Shown piece by piece: positions 6,598-7,814 of a stretch of DNA of 7,814 nucleotides. The position numbers were made by a program, and so were the translations under genes. Position 1 is the stretch's first letter, and every line of letters starts with the position of its first letter. The notes beneath the pieces are model-generated. The model was not told where the DNA came from. It searched no databases and saw only the letters and a list, made by a program, of their open reading frames with translations. The stretch is from assembly GCA_039583705.1 (NCBI GenBank), contig JAVKSM010000129.1, forward strand, positions 1 through 7,814, read 5' to 3'. Source of the DNA: JAVKSM01 sp039583705. GTDB lineage: Bacteria > Actinomycetota > Actinomycetes > Mycobacteriales > Pseudonocardiaceae.

Positions 6598-6609
6598 GAA
6601 CGTACGTTC
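6598..6609. promoter_or_regulatory. LexA/SOS-like palindrome
   Basis: GAACGTACGTTC is a perfect 12-bp palindrome. Read on the minus strand with flanks, CGAACGTACGTTCA matches 13 of 14 positions of the Gram-positive LexA box as I recall it (CGAACRNRYGTTYC), and the GAAC-N4-GTTC core is exact. It sits 47 bp upstream of the GTG at 6550 and contains a TACGTT that could be a -10 box. A TetR-type operator would also fit its symmetry. Confidence 0.5.
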
Positions 6610-6733
6610 GGTTGCTGGGCTATCTCCCTGCTCTCCTGGCCTGACCTGACACGGCTCGTGAGGCAGGGCCGTGGTGGGTCAGCCAGCCCTCGAGCAGCCG
6701 GCGGACCCGACTGGGTGACTGGAAGATGGTTCA

Positions 6734-6763
6734 ATCCTACTGGATGAGCGTAGCGCCGGTCAG
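6734..6763 (-). promoter_or_regulatory. Candidate promoter toward the four-cysteine gene
   Basis: Read on the minus strand, CTGACC (6763-6758) and TAGGAT (6739-6734) are separated by 18 bases, a fair match to a housekeeping -35/-10 pair. It would fire toward the gene starting at 6550, leaving a leader of roughly 175 bases that contains the SOS-like palindrome. The evidence is motif match only. Confidence 0.25.
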
Positions 6764-6880
6764 GCTGCTCCACCTGAGAAGTCGTTTGAAACGGTCAAGC
6801 GCGCGCGGATTCGCGCCTTTGCCCCCGCCACGCTCGAACCTACCGCGCGAGATCATGCCCTGAGTCGGCCGCTGGGCCTC

Positions 6881-6927
6881 GGTCTGCACCGCGCTGACCC
6901 ATCGGACGCGGGGGCGCGGTGCAGACC
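6881..6927 (-). terminator. Perfect 14-bp stem-loop, likely terminator
   Basis: GGTCTGCACCGCGC at 6881-6894 is the exact reverse complement of 6914-6927, leaving a 19-base loop. It begins 11 bases after the stop of the small minus-strand gene (6939), the place expected for its terminator. No T run follows, which is common in actinomycetes. It could instead be a mobile-element end or a protein-binding inverted repeat. Confidence 0.6.
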
Positions 6928-6938
6928 ACTGCGTTCAC

Positions 6939-7120
6939 TCACGTTCGTCTCTGCCAGACTGCGTAGTCCTCCCGTGATCCAGTGACGTAGCCCTTGTCCT
7001 TGTTCTTCGACTTCCTGACGATGCTTTTGGGCGTGCACTTGGCCTTGTATATTCAGTCAAATCCTTCCCGAATACATCCGAAACTATATCCTTCACCGGC
7101 GTCGCGTTTCGAGTCGTCAC
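6939..7120 (-). pseudogene. Small gene of unknown function, apparently frameshifted
   Basis: No known family is recognised. A GTG at 7120 has a strong ribosome-binding site, AGGAG (7134-7130), nine bases upstream and reads TTRNATPVKDIVSDVFGKDLTE. Around 7047-7053 the codon signal moves to another frame, continuing KAKCTPKSIVRKSKNKDK, then GYVTGSREDYAVWQRRT and TGA at 6941-6939. In that second part 26 of 33 codons end in G or C, while the continuing first frame becomes strongly A/T-ending. One missing base would join the halves into a basic protein of about 60 residues. The perfect stem-loop at 6881-6927 directly follows the stop. GC is low here, about 53% by count over 6961-7140. The upstream end abuts the truncated translocase on the other strand, so rearrangement probably cut its promoter. 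It may be a decayed element cargo or regulatory gene. A sequencing error is possible. Confidence 0.45.
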
Positions 7121-7142
7121 GTATTCCGTCTCCTCGGCACGA

Positions 7143-7814
7143 GTGAAGGGCTCCGGTGACCTGGACCCGTTGGAGTGCGTGTCCCACCGCTTTGTCTCCG
7201 AGATCGACGACGAGTCCATTTCCTACGCGGCGCAATCACTGGCCCTGCTGCGCATGGATGTGATGCGCCGGGCGGCGGCAATGAGGAACCTGCCCCGCGA
7301 CTTGTGCCCGGACAAGCGCATTACACGGCAGGTCGCCGACACCCGCTCGCTCGGTTTGTACCCACTGGTCTGCATCATCGACGAATGTCAAAAACCTGTT
7401 CGCGCACCCCGACTACGGCAAGCGAGTCGGAGAGGACGCCGAGTTTGTGATTAAGGTGGGGCGGGCGTTCGGGGTGAGCCTCATCCTGGCCACCCAACGC
7501 CCGGACAAAGACTCGCTGCCCACCGGGGTGTCCGGCAACGTGTCGATCCGGTTCTACCTGAAGGTCGCCGGCCAGGTCGAAAACGACATGATCCTCGGCA
7601 CCAGCAGCTATCAGAACGGCCTGCGGGCGACCACCCTTCGCCCGGAAATCGACGCCGGCATCGGCTACCTCGTCGGCGCGTCGGCCACGCCGCAGGTGAT
7701 CCGCGCGGCCTACCTCGACCAGCCCGCCACCGAACACATCGCCCAAGGCTCCCGAGCGGCCCGGGAGGCAGCCGGCACCCTCACCGGCCATGCCATCGGC
7801 GCACAGCCCGAACG
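7143..7814 (+). pseudogene. FtsK/TraB-type DNA translocase remnant (continues past window)
   Basis: The product matches the C-terminal half of FtsK/SpoIIIE-like translocases that actinomycete integrative elements use to move double-stranded DNA between cells. Homology begins near KGSGDLDPLE (7146 onward) and includes the Walker B segment VCIIDECQ (about 7362-7389). After it come VGRAFGVSLILATQRPDKDS, GNVSIRFYLKVAGQVENDM and IDAGIGYLVGASATPQ. Walker A and all earlier domains are absent; the in-frame sequence upstream looks unrelated. After CQ the frame breaks: five A residues at 7390-7394 stand where four would give QNLF, so the rest (7393-7814) is read one frame over. Without the break the first frame stops at 7454. 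The gene is therefore truncated and frameshifted, unless the insertion is a sequencing error. Codon use after 7143 is high-GC, unlike the segment just before. Confidence 0.82.

Larger units (their letters stand above)
6551..6938. other. Non-coding stretch between core genes and element remnant
   Basis: No reading frame here has convincing codon use or recognisable protein content. It holds the SOS-like palindrome (6598-6609), a weak promoter (6734-6763), a small palindrome CGTTTGAAACG (6783-6793) and a strong stem-loop (6881-6927). It probably spans the border between chromosome backbone and acquired DNA. No intact tRNA gene was found in it. Confidence 0.5.
6881..7814. mobile_element. Probable remnant or edge of an integrative conjugative element
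   Basis: A conjugation-type translocase fragment, a broken small gene, a GC drop and a strong inverted repeat are clustered at the right end, beside intact core-type genes. This is the pattern of a decayed integrated element. No integrase, relaxase, replication gene, flanking direct repeat or tRNA is visible, so both limits are approximate and the right limit lies outside the window. Confidence 0.4.

Noticed and set aside
6729..6738. tRNA T-arm-like GGTTCAATCC, possible attachment-site remnant
   Set aside because: The flanking bases do not form a good five-pair stem, and no matching acceptor, anticodon arm or CCA end is present.
7375..7791. Minus-strand open frame over the translocase
   Set aside because: The plus strand carries clear FtsK-type motifs across the same bases, so this is a shadow.

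Overview
The window is high-GC, actinomycete-type DNA. Most codons end in G or C, GTG starts are common, and genes overlap by the four bases GTGA. The gene set fits an actinomycete, possibly Pseudonocardiales or a relative, but genus cannot be read from the sequence.

Positions 1-4218 hold a divergent envelope-signalling and export module. On the minus strand are an OmpR-family response regulator and, overlapping its stop, the N-terminal part of its sensor histidine kinase, cut by the window edge. On the plus strand, across a 57-bp gap, are a secreted LolA/RseB-fold protein, an ABC ATPase and an ABC-2 permease, joined by GTGA overlaps. The gap contains two 8-bp direct repeats separated by 3 bp, a plausible binding site for the regulator that could control both directions. 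The inferred logic is that the kinase senses something outside the membrane and the regulator controls the secreted protein and its exporter.

Positions 4240-4533 encode a pterin-4a-carbinolamine dehydratase, probably from a leaderless transcript. Two minus-strand membrane-protein genes follow. The first (4613-5596) joins a four-helix membrane domain to TPR repeats, two of which are almost identical at DNA level. The second (5666-6550) is a five-helix membrane protein with a four-cysteine exported domain. A GAAC-N4-GTTC palindrome resembling a LexA/SOS box lies upstream of it.

Positions 6551-7814 look like accessory DNA. After a long non-coding stretch come a perfect 14-bp stem-loop, a small minus-strand gene that appears frameshifted, and a decayed FtsK/TraB-type DNA translocase. 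The translocase lacks its N-terminal half, including Walker A, and has a one-base insertion in an A run. This resembles the remnant or edge of an actinomycete integrative conjugative element. GC drops to about 53% by hand count over 6961-7140.

The strongest leads are the SOS-like operator before an unknown membrane protein, the direct-repeat operator of the LolA/ABC/two-component module, the membrane-TPR fusion with a recent repeat duplication, and the broken element at the right end. No wholly new system could be established from sequence alone.
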